Shown here piece after piece: positions 41,501 to 54,600 of a DNA stretch of 64,000 bases (the stretch's first letter is position 1; each line of letters opens with the position of its first letter). The notes under the pieces are model-generated. The model searched no databases. It worked only from the letters and a program-made list of their open reading frames with translations, and was not told the DNA's origin. The DNA is taken from positions 1,288,749-1,352,748 of the forward strand of contig NC_133472.1 of assembly GCF_025370935.1 (NCBI RefSeq), read 5' to 3'. Made by a program: the position numbers and the translations under genes. The stretch is from Choristoneura fumiferana (Eukaryota > Arthropoda > Insecta > Lepidoptera > Tortricidae).

Positions 41501-44500
41501 GTGCCGCTATTATTTTGTTTCTGATAAATATGTCAAAATCCGTCATGGCCACAAACTATAAATAAGTTTTTGGTAAAAATTTCATTTTTAATACAAGCTT
41601 TTTTCGCTGACTGTACTTTTTGTTGACTGTACTTGTATTGTCACCCAAACTACATTTGAATACCAAATTTCATGTCTATGCCAGTAACCTTTGAAGAGTT
41701 CCGTCCTGGAGACGATTTTGGCCGGAGTACCAGGATGTCACTATCCGGTTATTGTATTGTCACCAGATTTACATAAGTTTGCCAAATTTCAAGTCGAACG
41801 GACCCTGACCCAAATAAATTAACAAACGAACAGGGCAAGTTTAATAAAACTTGTAATTATAATAATAAAGAAAACTGACGTCATGGCGGTTTGTTTACTG
41901 TCTGTGCTGTCGCCCTTATTTCCTTTTACAAGTCAGTTCATAAATGACAGTTTCCGGGACCTCCCTTTAGGCGTACAGCGCCTGTGTTAGGACGTCCCGC
42001 TCTTCCTTTGCTTGAGTGATAGGTACCTGTAGGAATCCAGAGGTGTCCAGTGTGTCGGCCAGGTTCATTACATAACATAAGAAATCTTTATGTGTGTATG
42101 TGTGTGTGTGTGTGACTATTATTGATTGCGTGATCGACTGTTTCCAGACGGAGTCGTCCACGGACACATCGGTGTGGGAATACACGGAGGGAGACGAGTT
42201 CAGCGCTGACAACTTGGCCGGGAAATATTTCAAGGTTTGTTATAAAGAAGAGTCTTGATTGACTCATCCATACCAATATTATAAATGCGATAGTGTGTTT
42301 GTATGTTTGTCCGTCTTTCGCGTCGAAACGGAGCGACGGATCGACGTGATTTTTGGCATAGCTATAGTTTATGGGCCAGAGAGTGACATAGGCTACTTTT
42401 TATCCCGGAAAATGCACAGTTCCCGAGGGAACAGCGCGATAACCGAATTCCGCGCGTACGAAAGCTAGTCTTGAGTTGTATCGGTACTTATTCATTGGTA
42501 AGTAAAGAACGTCGATAAGCCAAAGGCTACTAGAAACACAGGGAAGCTTAAGTTCCATCTTACAGACTGGCTTAAACCAAAGTCGTTTCTGGGAAATTGC
42601 ATACGTTTTTATAATAAAATTTCAAAAAATATTATAAATGAAACATATACAAAATTCAGTTCTATTGTCAAGAAGACATTAATATCAAAGGCGTATTATA
42701 AAGTTAATGATTATATCATGGACAGGGATATTTGGAAATAATTCCGATCCGCATTAGCGATCCCTTCAAATAGCGAACTTAAAAATAAAGTGTGATGTAT
42801 ACATTACAAAAAATCATTTAATAATATTGTAAATCTGTTTAAATAAAAATATACCTCGTTGAGTTTCTTGCCGGATTCTTCTCAGCAGAGGTTTTTCTGA
42901 ACCGGTGGTAGATTTTTTTTGACATTCATAAGTGCTTGTTATAGCCTAAATTGAATAAAGATATTTTGACTTTGACTTTGAAAAAATATTCTTGCAAGCT
43001 TCGTTTAGCCTTACTTAACTGGCAAATAATATTCCACCCTAGAATTTCACTAATATTCTCATTAAAATTAGTGTAATAATCGGATTAATGATGACATTAA
43101 TTGTGACTAAGATTTAAAATTATTAGTTTTATCGACTCAAGTTTCGACACTTTGTCTCTTGTCTTTTGACATTGACAGCTGTCACCCGCACCATGCTACA
43201 ATCAAAGTACTGTAGTGGGAGGCCTGCGAACGCTTCGTCTTCCGGTGCACGGTCGCCGCGGTATCCGCGTACCCGCCCATACAAACTCATGTCAAACTAA
43301 ATCCAAATCCAAATGTTTTTACCCGACTGAATTGAAAATACAAACTGAAATGTAAATGCACAGAATAACCAGAAAAATAAGACCAGCACTGGGAAACGAA
43401 CCCAGGTCCTCGGTATTCCGTACCGCGTGCTATACCGCTACACCACTGCTGGACAACGGTACAGACACGAATTTCCCCTATGCACCTCATATCTCAGCTT
43501 GTTTGTTTCTTATTTAGCCACTTAAGCAGTGACGCTAGCGACATCTATACCGTAGCCCTCATCGAGAAACTTTTTCGGCACTCCATTGGAACTAACCGCT
43601 CACCCGGACAAGAGATGTCGTTACTAAGCAATCAAATTAAGATTGTTTTTTTGGAATCTTTTTGTATTTTTTATTCCAATTCCAAATTTTTACTTTTACG
43701 GTCATCCCGTAAAACCTAAATTGAAAATACAAACTGAAAGCTAGTGCTGGCCTTAATTTTCCGGTTTTTCTTTTCAGTTTGTATTTTCAATTTAGGTTTT
43801 ACGGGATGACCGTAAAAGTAAAAATTTGGAATTGAAACCAATCTTAATTTACCCGACTGCCCGGAGGAGGGTTATTGCATTTTATAAAACGTCAATCCGC
43901 CGTGTCCCCAGGGTTGCATGGGCGCGGTGTACGTGGGTTCCCTTCTGCTGCCATTCTTCACGGACGAGGAGCTGTATGTCGGCACGGCGGCTGCCAAGAT
44001 CGACGCGCAGCCGCACTATGCGCTTATGTGAGTATAGCACAACCTGCATATAAGAAAAATCTGTTCTTCATTTTTTTGTGTCCGTCTGTCTGTATCAGTA
44101 ATCATTAACTATTTCTCAACTGATATCCTCATGTATGAGCGTAGGTATAAACGCTGGAAAAAAATGGAATGAAAATTAAAAATGTGTTCTGATAGGACTG
44201 TTCTTAGTATATAAGTTAATGTGTCTACTGCAATAATTATTCGTGATAAGACTTTTATTTTCTTTAAAAACTTCATTCAAGAACAATTCTATCAGACCAC
44301 ATTTTAAATTTTCATTAATTTTTTATGGAATAATCGAGAAAAACTAACAAAAATGCAACGTTGCCAGCTCAGCAGGTATAAACGCTCTTAATTTATACGT
44401 ATATCCCTACTAATATTATAAATGCGAAAGTAACTCTGTCTGTCCGTCTGTCTGTCTGTCTGTCTGTTACCCTTTCACGTCGAAACCACTGAACCGATTT

Positions 44501-47500
44501 TGATGAAATTTGGTACATAGGTAGTTTGAACCCCAAGAATCAACATAGGATACCTTTTATTCCGGTAGAGGGCGCCACCGCGCGATAACCTAGATCCGCG
44601 CAGACGTAGTCGCGGGCATAAGCTAGTATTTATATAATTGAACACTCCCTTGTTTCCTGGCAGCGAGGGCAAGCCGTGGGGCGCGAGCGCCGGCGTGGGC
44701 TGCGTGCTCTGTCTCGAGCAGGACTGCGCGCGCGGCGGCCGGTGCGCCGACGTGCGGAGCTCCTATTCCTGCTCGTGCCCGCCCGGCTACACCGGGGACT
44801 ATTGCGAGGTAACGCACGCGAGCAGTGGCTCGAAATAAAGGCAACGTTGTTGGGGAACATTATTGTTGATGCGTGGCTATTGCATTTTTTACCGACTTCA
44901 AAAAAGGAGGAGGTTCTATGTTCCAATGTTTGTATTTTTTTATACACGTGGCTACAATTTTTGATGTTGGGTGGCAGTATTTTTGATGTAAGGCAAGAAC
45001 AATTTTGATGTTGGGCAACAACAATTTTGATGTTGGGCAACAACAATTTTGATGCTAGGCAACAACATTTTTGATGCTAGGCAACAACAATTTTGATGCT
45101 AGGCAACAACAATTTTGATGCTAGGCAACAACATTTTTGATGCTAGGCAACAACAATTTTGATGCTAGGCAACAACAATTTTGATGCTAGGCAACAACAT
45201 TTTTGATGCTAGGCAGCAACATTTTTGATGTAAGGCAACACCAATTTTGTTGCTAGGCAACAACATTTTTGATGTTAGGCAACAACATTTTTGATGTTGG
45301 GTGACAGTATTTTGAATGTTGGGTGGTAGCATTTTTGATGTAAGGCAAGAACAATTTTGATGCTGGGCAACAACAATTTTGATGCTAGGCAACAACAATT
45401 TTGATGCTAGGCAACAACAATTTTGATGCTAGGCAACAACATTTTTGATGCTAGGCAACAACAATTTTGATGCTAGGCAACAACAATTTTGATGCTAGGC
45501 AACAACATTTTTGATGCTAGGCAACAACATTTTTGATGTAAGGCAACACCAATTTTGATGCTAGGCAACAACATTTTTGATGTTAGGCAACAACAGTTTT
45601 GATGTAAGGCAACAACATTTTGAATGTTGGGTGGTAGCATTTTTGATGTAAGGCAACACCATTTTTGATGTTGGGTGACAGTATTTTGAATGTTGGGTGG
45701 TAGCATTTGAAATTTATTTTCTTCTTTCTGCAATTGCCTCAGTGGACGTTGCAATAATGTTCTATTACGTACGAGAGCGAGCCGGTTTTAACACAGTCTG
45801 TTTGACAGGTGGACGTGAACGAGTGCGAGTCCCACGAGTGCCAGAACGGCGCGACGTGCCGCGACGACGTCGCCAAGTACGCCTGCGAGTGCCCCGACGG
45901 GTTCAGCGGCGAGCTGTGAGTGCACGTACTACACTACGACAATGACAAGAGAAAAAGACATTTCTTTGAAAAGTTTTTACACCTTGTGTTACATTATTGA
46001 AGTTTTAGAAAGGATTTCTAAATTTTTCTAGTAATAAATGTAGCCTATATTACTCGGGAATAATGTAGCATTCGAATGGTGAAAGAATTGTTGAAATCGG
46101 TTCAGTAGTTTTTGAGTTTATTCGTAACAAACATCCAAAAATACAAATCTTTCCTCTTTATAATATTAGTATAGATAAAAAATTCATTCACTTGTCAGTT
46201 GGTTCATGGTTAAAATACACGGTGTAATTAATGTATTTGGTAGGGCGAAGGGCTGAGTTTGGTTCTCAGGCTTATCCATTTTTTTTATTTTTTCCATTTG
46301 TTCTCAGCATCAAAGGTTTATTCTGTAAATAGGTCGTAAAGGGCTCTTTAACATGTCACTTTATAATGCTTTCGAAAAGACCATCATTGCCGAGAAAAAT
46401 CCGCCGGAGTACTTTAACATAGGTTTCTTTTTATCCCGATATTCCCATGGGATAGGGATACGATATTGAAATTTTAAACGCTAGGATTAAAAACCTGGGT
46501 GTCTTTCATGCAAATGTTAATGAAATCCACGATTTACCGGGTGTGGTCTGTAATATGAGCAACTAATTAATACATAGATCATAAACTAAAATAATTTCCT
46601 TGCTCACCCGCGACCTTACGATAGCTAAGCTTATGCAAAATATGCGTGTTCATGCAGTGTGGAGGTGGAGGAACTGCATGAACACGCATATTTTGCATAA
46701 GCTTAGCTATCGTAAGGTCGTCGGGTGAGCAAGGAAATTATTTTAGTTCATTGATATGGACCTCCGCAAAGTAACGCCTGATTCAATAAATTACATAGAT
46801 CATACTCGACAAACTGAATTTTTATTACACTTTTAAGTTTATTTGAAGGAGCAATGTAAAGCAAAATGCTTGATGTTTGTAGCGTGACAGGCGACGTCAG
46901 TTGGGTTCTAGGATGGAGTACATTGACAGCAGTATTTAATTTGTATGAAAAAAGAAAAATTCAAAAAGTCGCTGATCTTAAAAGGACGATCTATGTTTTA
47001 ATTGTTTGCTCATATTACAGGCCCACACCCGGTATATATTTTTGAAGTCTAACATGAATATATTTGTGTCAGTTGCGAGCTGGACATAGACGAGTGCCTG
47101 TCCGCGCCGTGCCTGCACAACGGCACGTGCAGCGACGAGCCCGGCGGCTTCCGGTGCGCGTGCGCGGCCGAGTGGCGCGGCGCGCGCTGCCAGCTGCCGC
47201 GCGTGCGCAGCTGCGCGCACCAGCCCTGCCAGCACCGCGCCGCCTGCGCCGACACGCCGCCCGGTCAGTGCACTACTTATCCACCACGTTCCACCTATAA
47301 TTCGTTTTTACAAGCTTTTATTTAGTTTCACCTGTCCCGTTGTCTGTCTGTAATAAAATCTTGCAAGTTACAATACAATTAATACATTAACTAAGGTGCC
47401 ATAACAACTTGATGTTCCTAATTTTAAAAGCTTTTATTTAGTTTCACCTGTCTGTCTGTCTGTAATCAAATCTTGCAAGTTAAATTCGACCAACTTCCAG

Positions 47501-50500
47501 TAGTTGGAATGACTTGAAATTGGGATACTTATGGTAATTGGGTGACAATACAATAATCTGGTAGTGACATCCTGGCCCAAGCCCTCTTGTTCTGAGAGGA
47601 GGCCTGTGCCCAGCAGTGGAACGTATATAGGCTGGGATGATGACATCCTGGTAGTCCGGCCGGAATCGTCTCCATAGGACGGAACTCTTCAACGGTTAAT
47701 GGTATCGACTTGAAATTTGGTATGCAAATGTAGTTTGTGTGACAATACAAGTACAGTCAACAAAAAGTACAGGCAGCAAAAAAAAGCTGGGATTAAAAAT
47801 GTAATTTTTACCAAAAAGTTATAATTTCTTACAAACGAATAATTTCTTATTTAATAATTTCAGTTTAGTGTTTATTCAGTTTCATGTTCACTTTTTATGC
47901 TCTAGTGCATAAAATAAAATCTTCGTCTTAAACCAAGGTAATCAGGTGTAGACGGCCACAAACAAAAAAGTTTCCAAATTTTTTTCATAATTTTAATTTT
48001 ATATAGGTAAATTTAAAAATCAATCAAATCACTCAAAATAAATCAATAAAATCAAAAAAATAATTATGTAATAATGCATGAAAAATAAAAGGTAGGTACA
48101 TAGAAAGTGAACAATTGTTTCCACTGTTGCTATTTCATTTCCTCGCAATCTAAGTGAAAAGCAGAGTGTACAACTCGAGCATTAAACCCATTTTCCCCTC
48201 GACGTGTCTATCCACCCTCGCCGTACCGGCTCGGGTGGCTATATGACCGGTTTGAGTAAAATGGCTCGTTTTATGCTCTTGTTGTACAATCTACTAGTAT
48301 CATGTTCTATAAAAATACTTTTCCCATGTCCAGACCCCCCGACCGGCAACAACTACACGTGCACGTGCACGGACGGCTACGTGGGCACGCACTGCGAGCA
48401 CGCGTTCTGCGAGCTCGTGCCCTGCCAGCACGGCACGTGCCTCACCGACACTAAGGTATACTATCAGACCACATTTTTAATTATCATTCAATCTTTATGG
48501 AATAATGGAGAAAAACTAAGAAAAATGCAACGTTGCCAGCTAAGCAGGTATAAAGGTGGGTCTACGCTAGACGAACCGAGCACGAGCGAAGCACGAGCGG
48601 AGCCGTTCCCGGCTTCGTCTTTCGCGGCGTCAAGTGCGCGCGAAGCAAATCGCTTTGTGTTCGTCAAAAAACCGACAACTGGCGGAACGCAGCCGAGCAC
48701 GAACAGAACGCTGGCAGCGCGCTCGTTCGAGGCTTGATTAGATTAGATTAGATTTATTTATTACCTTTTGAAAAAATACATTATAAGCACATGTCAGTTA
48801 ATTACAAGAAATTCACAAAAGGATCGTCAAATGTATACATAAAATAAATCTTATTAAGTATAATAAATATTCAGCGAGAATAAAAAATAAAAAAAATAAA
48901 TTTAAAATGTCAAATTAGAATTCAATTCAATAATAATAATTAAAAGCAAAACAAGAATATTCTTAAATCTAAGTCAAATTTATGCAATAGGAACCAAACG
49001 AACAATAAAATAATTTAAATTTAAATTCAGTTCACAAAACTGTGAAAACGACAACAAAACAAAAACAAGAGTACAAAACAAGGTAAGTACATAAAAACAA
49101 AAATGAAATGCACATATGAGTCAACATAAAATCTCACTGTATTCTTTTAAAGAGTACAATGACTTGTCTAAAAGAAGTTTTTTTAGTGTACTTGTAAGTC
49201 GGTCTACACTAGACGAATTGTGTTCGGCTCGTGCTTCGCTCGTCCTCGGTTCGTCTAGCGTAGACCCAACTTAAACGCTGTTAAACGCAGTTGTTTGCCA
49301 AGGTGCCGGTGTGCGAGTGCGAGCCGGGCTTCGCTGGCACGCACTGCGAGACCGAGCGGGACGAGTGCGCGGAGAGCGCGGCGCCCGCCTGCCAGCACGG
49401 CGGCCGCTGCGTGCCGCGCCGCGGCGGCGTGCTCTGCGACTGCAGCGGCACCGGTGAGACCACCGCCCTTACAAATATTAAATTAGAAATTGTTAACTAT
49501 TCATTGTTTGTATTGCATAATCCCACACTACAATTTGGCCGCCTTCAAGTCTAGGGTGAATGAGCATTTACTAGGCAAGCGTGCTCCATCGTAGGCCTCA
49601 TCCTCGCTTTCCATCAGGCGTGATTGTGGCCAAACGCAAGCCTATACTGTATAAAAAAAAAAAAAACATATTTGGGCCAATAAACTATTTTATCTACATG
49701 CATATCATAACTTCCCTATTATATGTTCAGAAACGACTATCAAATGGCCTTTATTAAGAAACCTGGTATCTGCGGGTGCATCTTAATGTTCACATTAAAG
49801 TACAGTGCATCTTAATGTTTACATTAAAGTATCGGTACCAATACTTTTTTAACAATGCATATCTGTACATATTGTAGAAAACTTATGACATGCATGTAGA
49901 TAATAATTATTATTCAAAGTCAAAGTCAAAATACAGGCCATATCTGAACATATTATAGAAAACTTATGATATGCATGTAGATAGTTATGTATGCGGCTAT
50001 AACTATTACCCACACTTTGGACGTCTCCTGCGATACCAAATTTGTCTCTGGCGTTACCAAAAAATCGTACTTCCAACAAGATATTTCACGGTTTAATAGG
50101 TTGAACTTACGTAGGATGGCATGTATTCAACATTCCCGGAGCGTTACAACTTGGGGATCTTTAAAGAACGAGCCTACCAATTCCTTAAAGGGTCGGCAAC
50201 GCACTTGTGATTCCCCTCGTGTTGCGGGTGTCCAGGGGCGACGGTGATCGCTCTCCATCAGGTGACCCGTCTGCTCGTTTGCTCCCTCGTTTTATATAAA
50301 AAAAGCATCTATTAAATTACAGAAAAAAACATGTTTACTTACAAAAATCAGCAATTGTTTGAACAATATCGCGGACAGATTAGTGTCGGTAAACAAGTTG
50401 ATTGGCCCAATTATGTCTATTTCACATTTTCGACTGCTCAAAAGTTAATTAAAAGGGATCGTTCTTTAAAGATAAAACCGTATACAGGGTGGCCCATTTA

Positions 50501-51620
50501 TATCGGTCAGTATGGGAAAGTCTGAAACTATACGACATACGAAAATTTCTTCTTAGGAACCATGACATCGATTTTAATAACAAGAAAACTGCATTCATAC
50601 ATTTAAAAAAAACTTGTACTCAGCTCGGGAATCGAACCCAGTTGTTTTGAAAAAAAAAACTTACACTATTTATATTTAGATATCGATTGTGTACGCCTTA
50701 AGAAGTAAATGTGTCCATGAAACATTATGTCTAACTAAAATGAATAAAATGCATTGTTTTCACATACTTTAATTTATTTTAGTAGGTGTTCGAAGTTTTT
50801 TTTTTTTCAAAACAACTGGGTTCGATTCCCGAGCTGAGTACAGGTTTTTTCTAAATGCATGATTGCAGTTTTTCTTGTTATTAAAATCGATGTCATGGTT
50901 CCTAAGAAGAAATTTTCGTATGTCGTATAGTTTCAGACTTTCCCATACTGACCCATATAAATGGGCCACCCTGTATAGTTGAGCTCAACTTTTAATCGAT
51001 ATATCGATATTGAATATTGGAAGTCAATAAGTGTGAAGTCACTACGACAAATCAAAAATGCCGCAAAAATAACGATCTCTGTACATGAGTCATGATTGTT
51101 CATGAGTGCGTTCGTACTCCGACTCGCACTTGACCGATTTTCTGGTCGATGTGATCACAACTTTCTTTGAGGGCTGAATCCGCGCCTGACAGTTGTGCTA
51201 GTTCCGTAAATTTTCCAAAAAAGTTGCCAAAGTTCTCGGAAATTTTTCCAAGACATTGGAAATTTAAATTTAAGAAGCGTAAAGTTTCAATCCCCATACA
51301 AAATTGTGAGAGTATGTCAATCTTACAAGGAAAACTATAACGGTTAAGTTTGCTTGAAAATTATTAGTAGATTAAAAGTAAATAGCAGCCTATGGTAAAA
51401 AAAATACCTAAACTTGGAAGATTCCATATAAAATACGAAATCATTAGAAAAATATTACTTACTAGCTTAATCCCGCGACTTCGTCCGCGCGGATCTAGGT
51501 TATCGCGCGGTGGCGCCCTCTACCGGAATAAAAGGTATCCTATGTTGATGCTTGGGGTTCAAAATATCTATATACCAAATTTCATCAAAATCGGTTCAGT
51601 GGTTTCGACGTGAAAGCGTA

Positions 51621-51653
<33 letters not shown>

Positions 51654-54600
51654 GTTACTTTCGCATTTATAATATTAAGTAGGGATTTTTTTCGTAATGG
51701 CTACGGAACCCTATTTAGGGCGTGTCTGACACGTTCTTGGCCGGTTTTTTATTAAAGTTAAATAACTACTGGGAACGATTTAAAAAGTAGTAGGTACCTG
51801 GGCGACCGAGCTTCGCTCGGGCTAAAACTCGATAAGAAACGTTTTCCCAGAGATAAGACCAAGCTAAATCGATTTCTCATCCCCAAAAACCCCACATACC
51901 GAATTCCATCGAAATCGTTGGAGCCGTTTCCGAGATCTGCGATATATATCCATACTAATATTATAAATGCGAAAGTGTGTGTGCTTGTATGTTTGTCTTT
52001 CTTTCACGTCGAAACGGAGCCACGGGTCGACGTGATTTTTGGCATACTTAGAGATAGTTTATGGGCCAGAGAGTGATATAGGTTACTTTTTATCCCGGAA
52101 AATGCACAGTTCCCGAGGGAACAGCGCGCGATAACCGAATACCACGCGGGCGAAGCCGCGGGCAAGAGATAGTATACATATTTATACAAGAATTGCTCAT
52201 TTAAAGGTATTAAATAGGCAGATTTATCTTGAATTTATTTTCGATTTGCGATTATAAAAGAACCGACAACCCCAATTGTTTGACATATTTTCTATGGTTA
52301 TCCAAGGCGTGTCGTCGCGGTTCCCACAGCCGGGCTGCATGTAGGTCGCTAACAGCTGATGTACCGACTCCGTAGCGTATCTTATCGGCCTCGCGCGAAA
52401 TCTACCTTGCTGATAAGGGCCGATAGCGAAACAACGGTTGTCAAACTGTATCAGTATATTCAAATTCAAATCATTTATTCAGTAAATAAGCCGCAATGGG
52501 CACTTTTACACGTCATTTTTTAAAATACCAGCGCTTTCGGAAAGACCATCGTTGCCAAAAAGAATGCGCCGCAAGAAACTTGGCAGACAGTTTTTATTTA
52601 AAATAAAATAATTACAAATACTTAAAAACTACAGTGTAAAATTGAAGAAAAAATTACAATGAAGAATTTAGAGGAGAGGGGGGGGGTCAACTTTAACAAA
52701 AATTTGCCGTTTTAAGTTGAATATTTCGCAAACGAATCATTGCATCGAAAAATCGTCTTTACAACCCCATAATGATTTTATAAGACCTATTCAACGTTAC
52801 CTCACACTAAGGTTACACGAGATAAATAAGTTTTTGGTAAAAAAATAATTTTTAATACAAGCTTTTTTTTGCTGACTGTACTTGTACTGTCACCTAAACT
52901 ACATTTGTATACCAAATTTCAAGTCGATGCTATTAACCGTTGAAAGAGTTCCGTCCTGCGGAGATGATCCTACTACCAGGATGTCACTGCTACATTATTG
53001 TATTGTCACGCAATTTACATAAGTATACCAAATTTCAAGTCAATCCAACTACTGGAAGTTGGTCGAATTTAACTTGCAAGATTTGATTACAGACAGACAG
53101 ACAGGTGAAACTAAATAAAAGCTTTTAAAATTAGGAACATCAAGTTTTTATGGCGCCTTAGTTAATGTATTAATTGTATTAATGAAACAAAGCGTATTAT
53201 CCATCGGCGTCGGCGCCACATTTTCCTCGATGACCTGTCTTATTATTAATTAAACTTTACAAGTAACAACGGTTTCACGAACCCGGTTTACTCATACTGA
53301 TTACGTGGTTGACGTGCGAATAGTGATGTTATTAAATTTAATGTTTTAGGAATCGGTATAAGGTATTGTTGCCTGTGTGATTTAATTTAAGAAAAAAAAG
53401 CAATCAAATAATAAATAAATAGAACAAATTAAATTATTAAACCAATGAAATTATATTGAACTAGTGTTTATCCGCGGCTTCGCACACGTAAATCATTATA
53501 TCCAGTAGCTGAATTGAAGGTTCGTTTTTTTTTATTCCCGTGGGCAGTCCCGAAACTTAAATCGTGGTTTTACTTTAAAAATAAACATGTCACATTTCAT
53601 GATTCTAAGCCCAGCGGTTATTATTGCGAGATTTTAATCCTATCCCGTGGGAATATTGGATTTAAAAATAGCTTATGTTTTATTCCAGATGTCTAGCTAT
53701 CTACATGCCAAATTTCATTTAAATCCGTCCAGCCGTTTCAGCGTGAAGGCATAATAAACATACTCACTCACTCTCACAAACCTTTGCATTTATAATATTA
53801 GTAGGATTACAAATTAGACTAGTTGGGCCCCAAAACGCAGGCCGTAACCTTTGTACCGCCATCCCGAGCCTTTGAGTGAGGTCAGCGCTAGCTCTAGGGT
53901 CCCAGAGGTCAGAACTAACGTCCTGGACTAGTTTTTGAGCATCGTTTTTGGGTCCGTTAACTACTGTGGTTAATTTATTGAATCAGGCATTCATTTGCGG
54001 ATATAAATGAAATACAAAGAATCATCCTCCTAGTTCCTCCACCTCCACACAAACTCGTCTATCACTGCCACCACACCACACTGACGCGTTTCGACCTCAG
54101 CCAGAGTTCATGCTCCGAGCAACATAACATTAACAGATGTTAGACTAACAAACCAAAACGTTATGATACATTGTGGTCTTGGTAGGTAAACCTAAATATT
54201 TTCGACGCTTGCTTACCTGAGCCTGCTCAAATGGAATAGGATTAAATAAAAACTCAATCATCATGAGTCATCATGTCAGCCGAAAGACGTCCACTGCTGG
54301 ACATAAGCCTCCCCAAGGCTCTCCACTCAGACCGATCTTGTGCTTTCCGCATCCAACGCGATCTTAACCAGGTCGTCGCTCCATCTTGTTTGAGGCCTAC
54401 CGACGCTTCTCTTTCTCAAACGCTTTTCTAAATGCAGCAAGTATCGCGGTACTGGCGTGTGACGTCACATGCCAGTATGTCTTTCTCTATCTTTTGACGA
54501 CCGGATGGCTAAGTGGTTAGAGCACCTGACTACGAAGCTTGAGGTCCTGGGTTCAAATCCCGGCCGGGGCAGATATTTGTGTGAATAACGCGAATGTTTG

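Noticed and set aside
44950..45754. CRISPR-like array or coding minus-strand frames
   Set aside because: The 22-bp units are contiguous without unique spacers in a eukaryotic intron; frames such as SKMLLPSIK are just the repeat translated.
48204..48737. 177-codon open frame
   Set aside because: It contains crumbs exon 27 (48334-48455) but extends into intron and a MITE on both sides.
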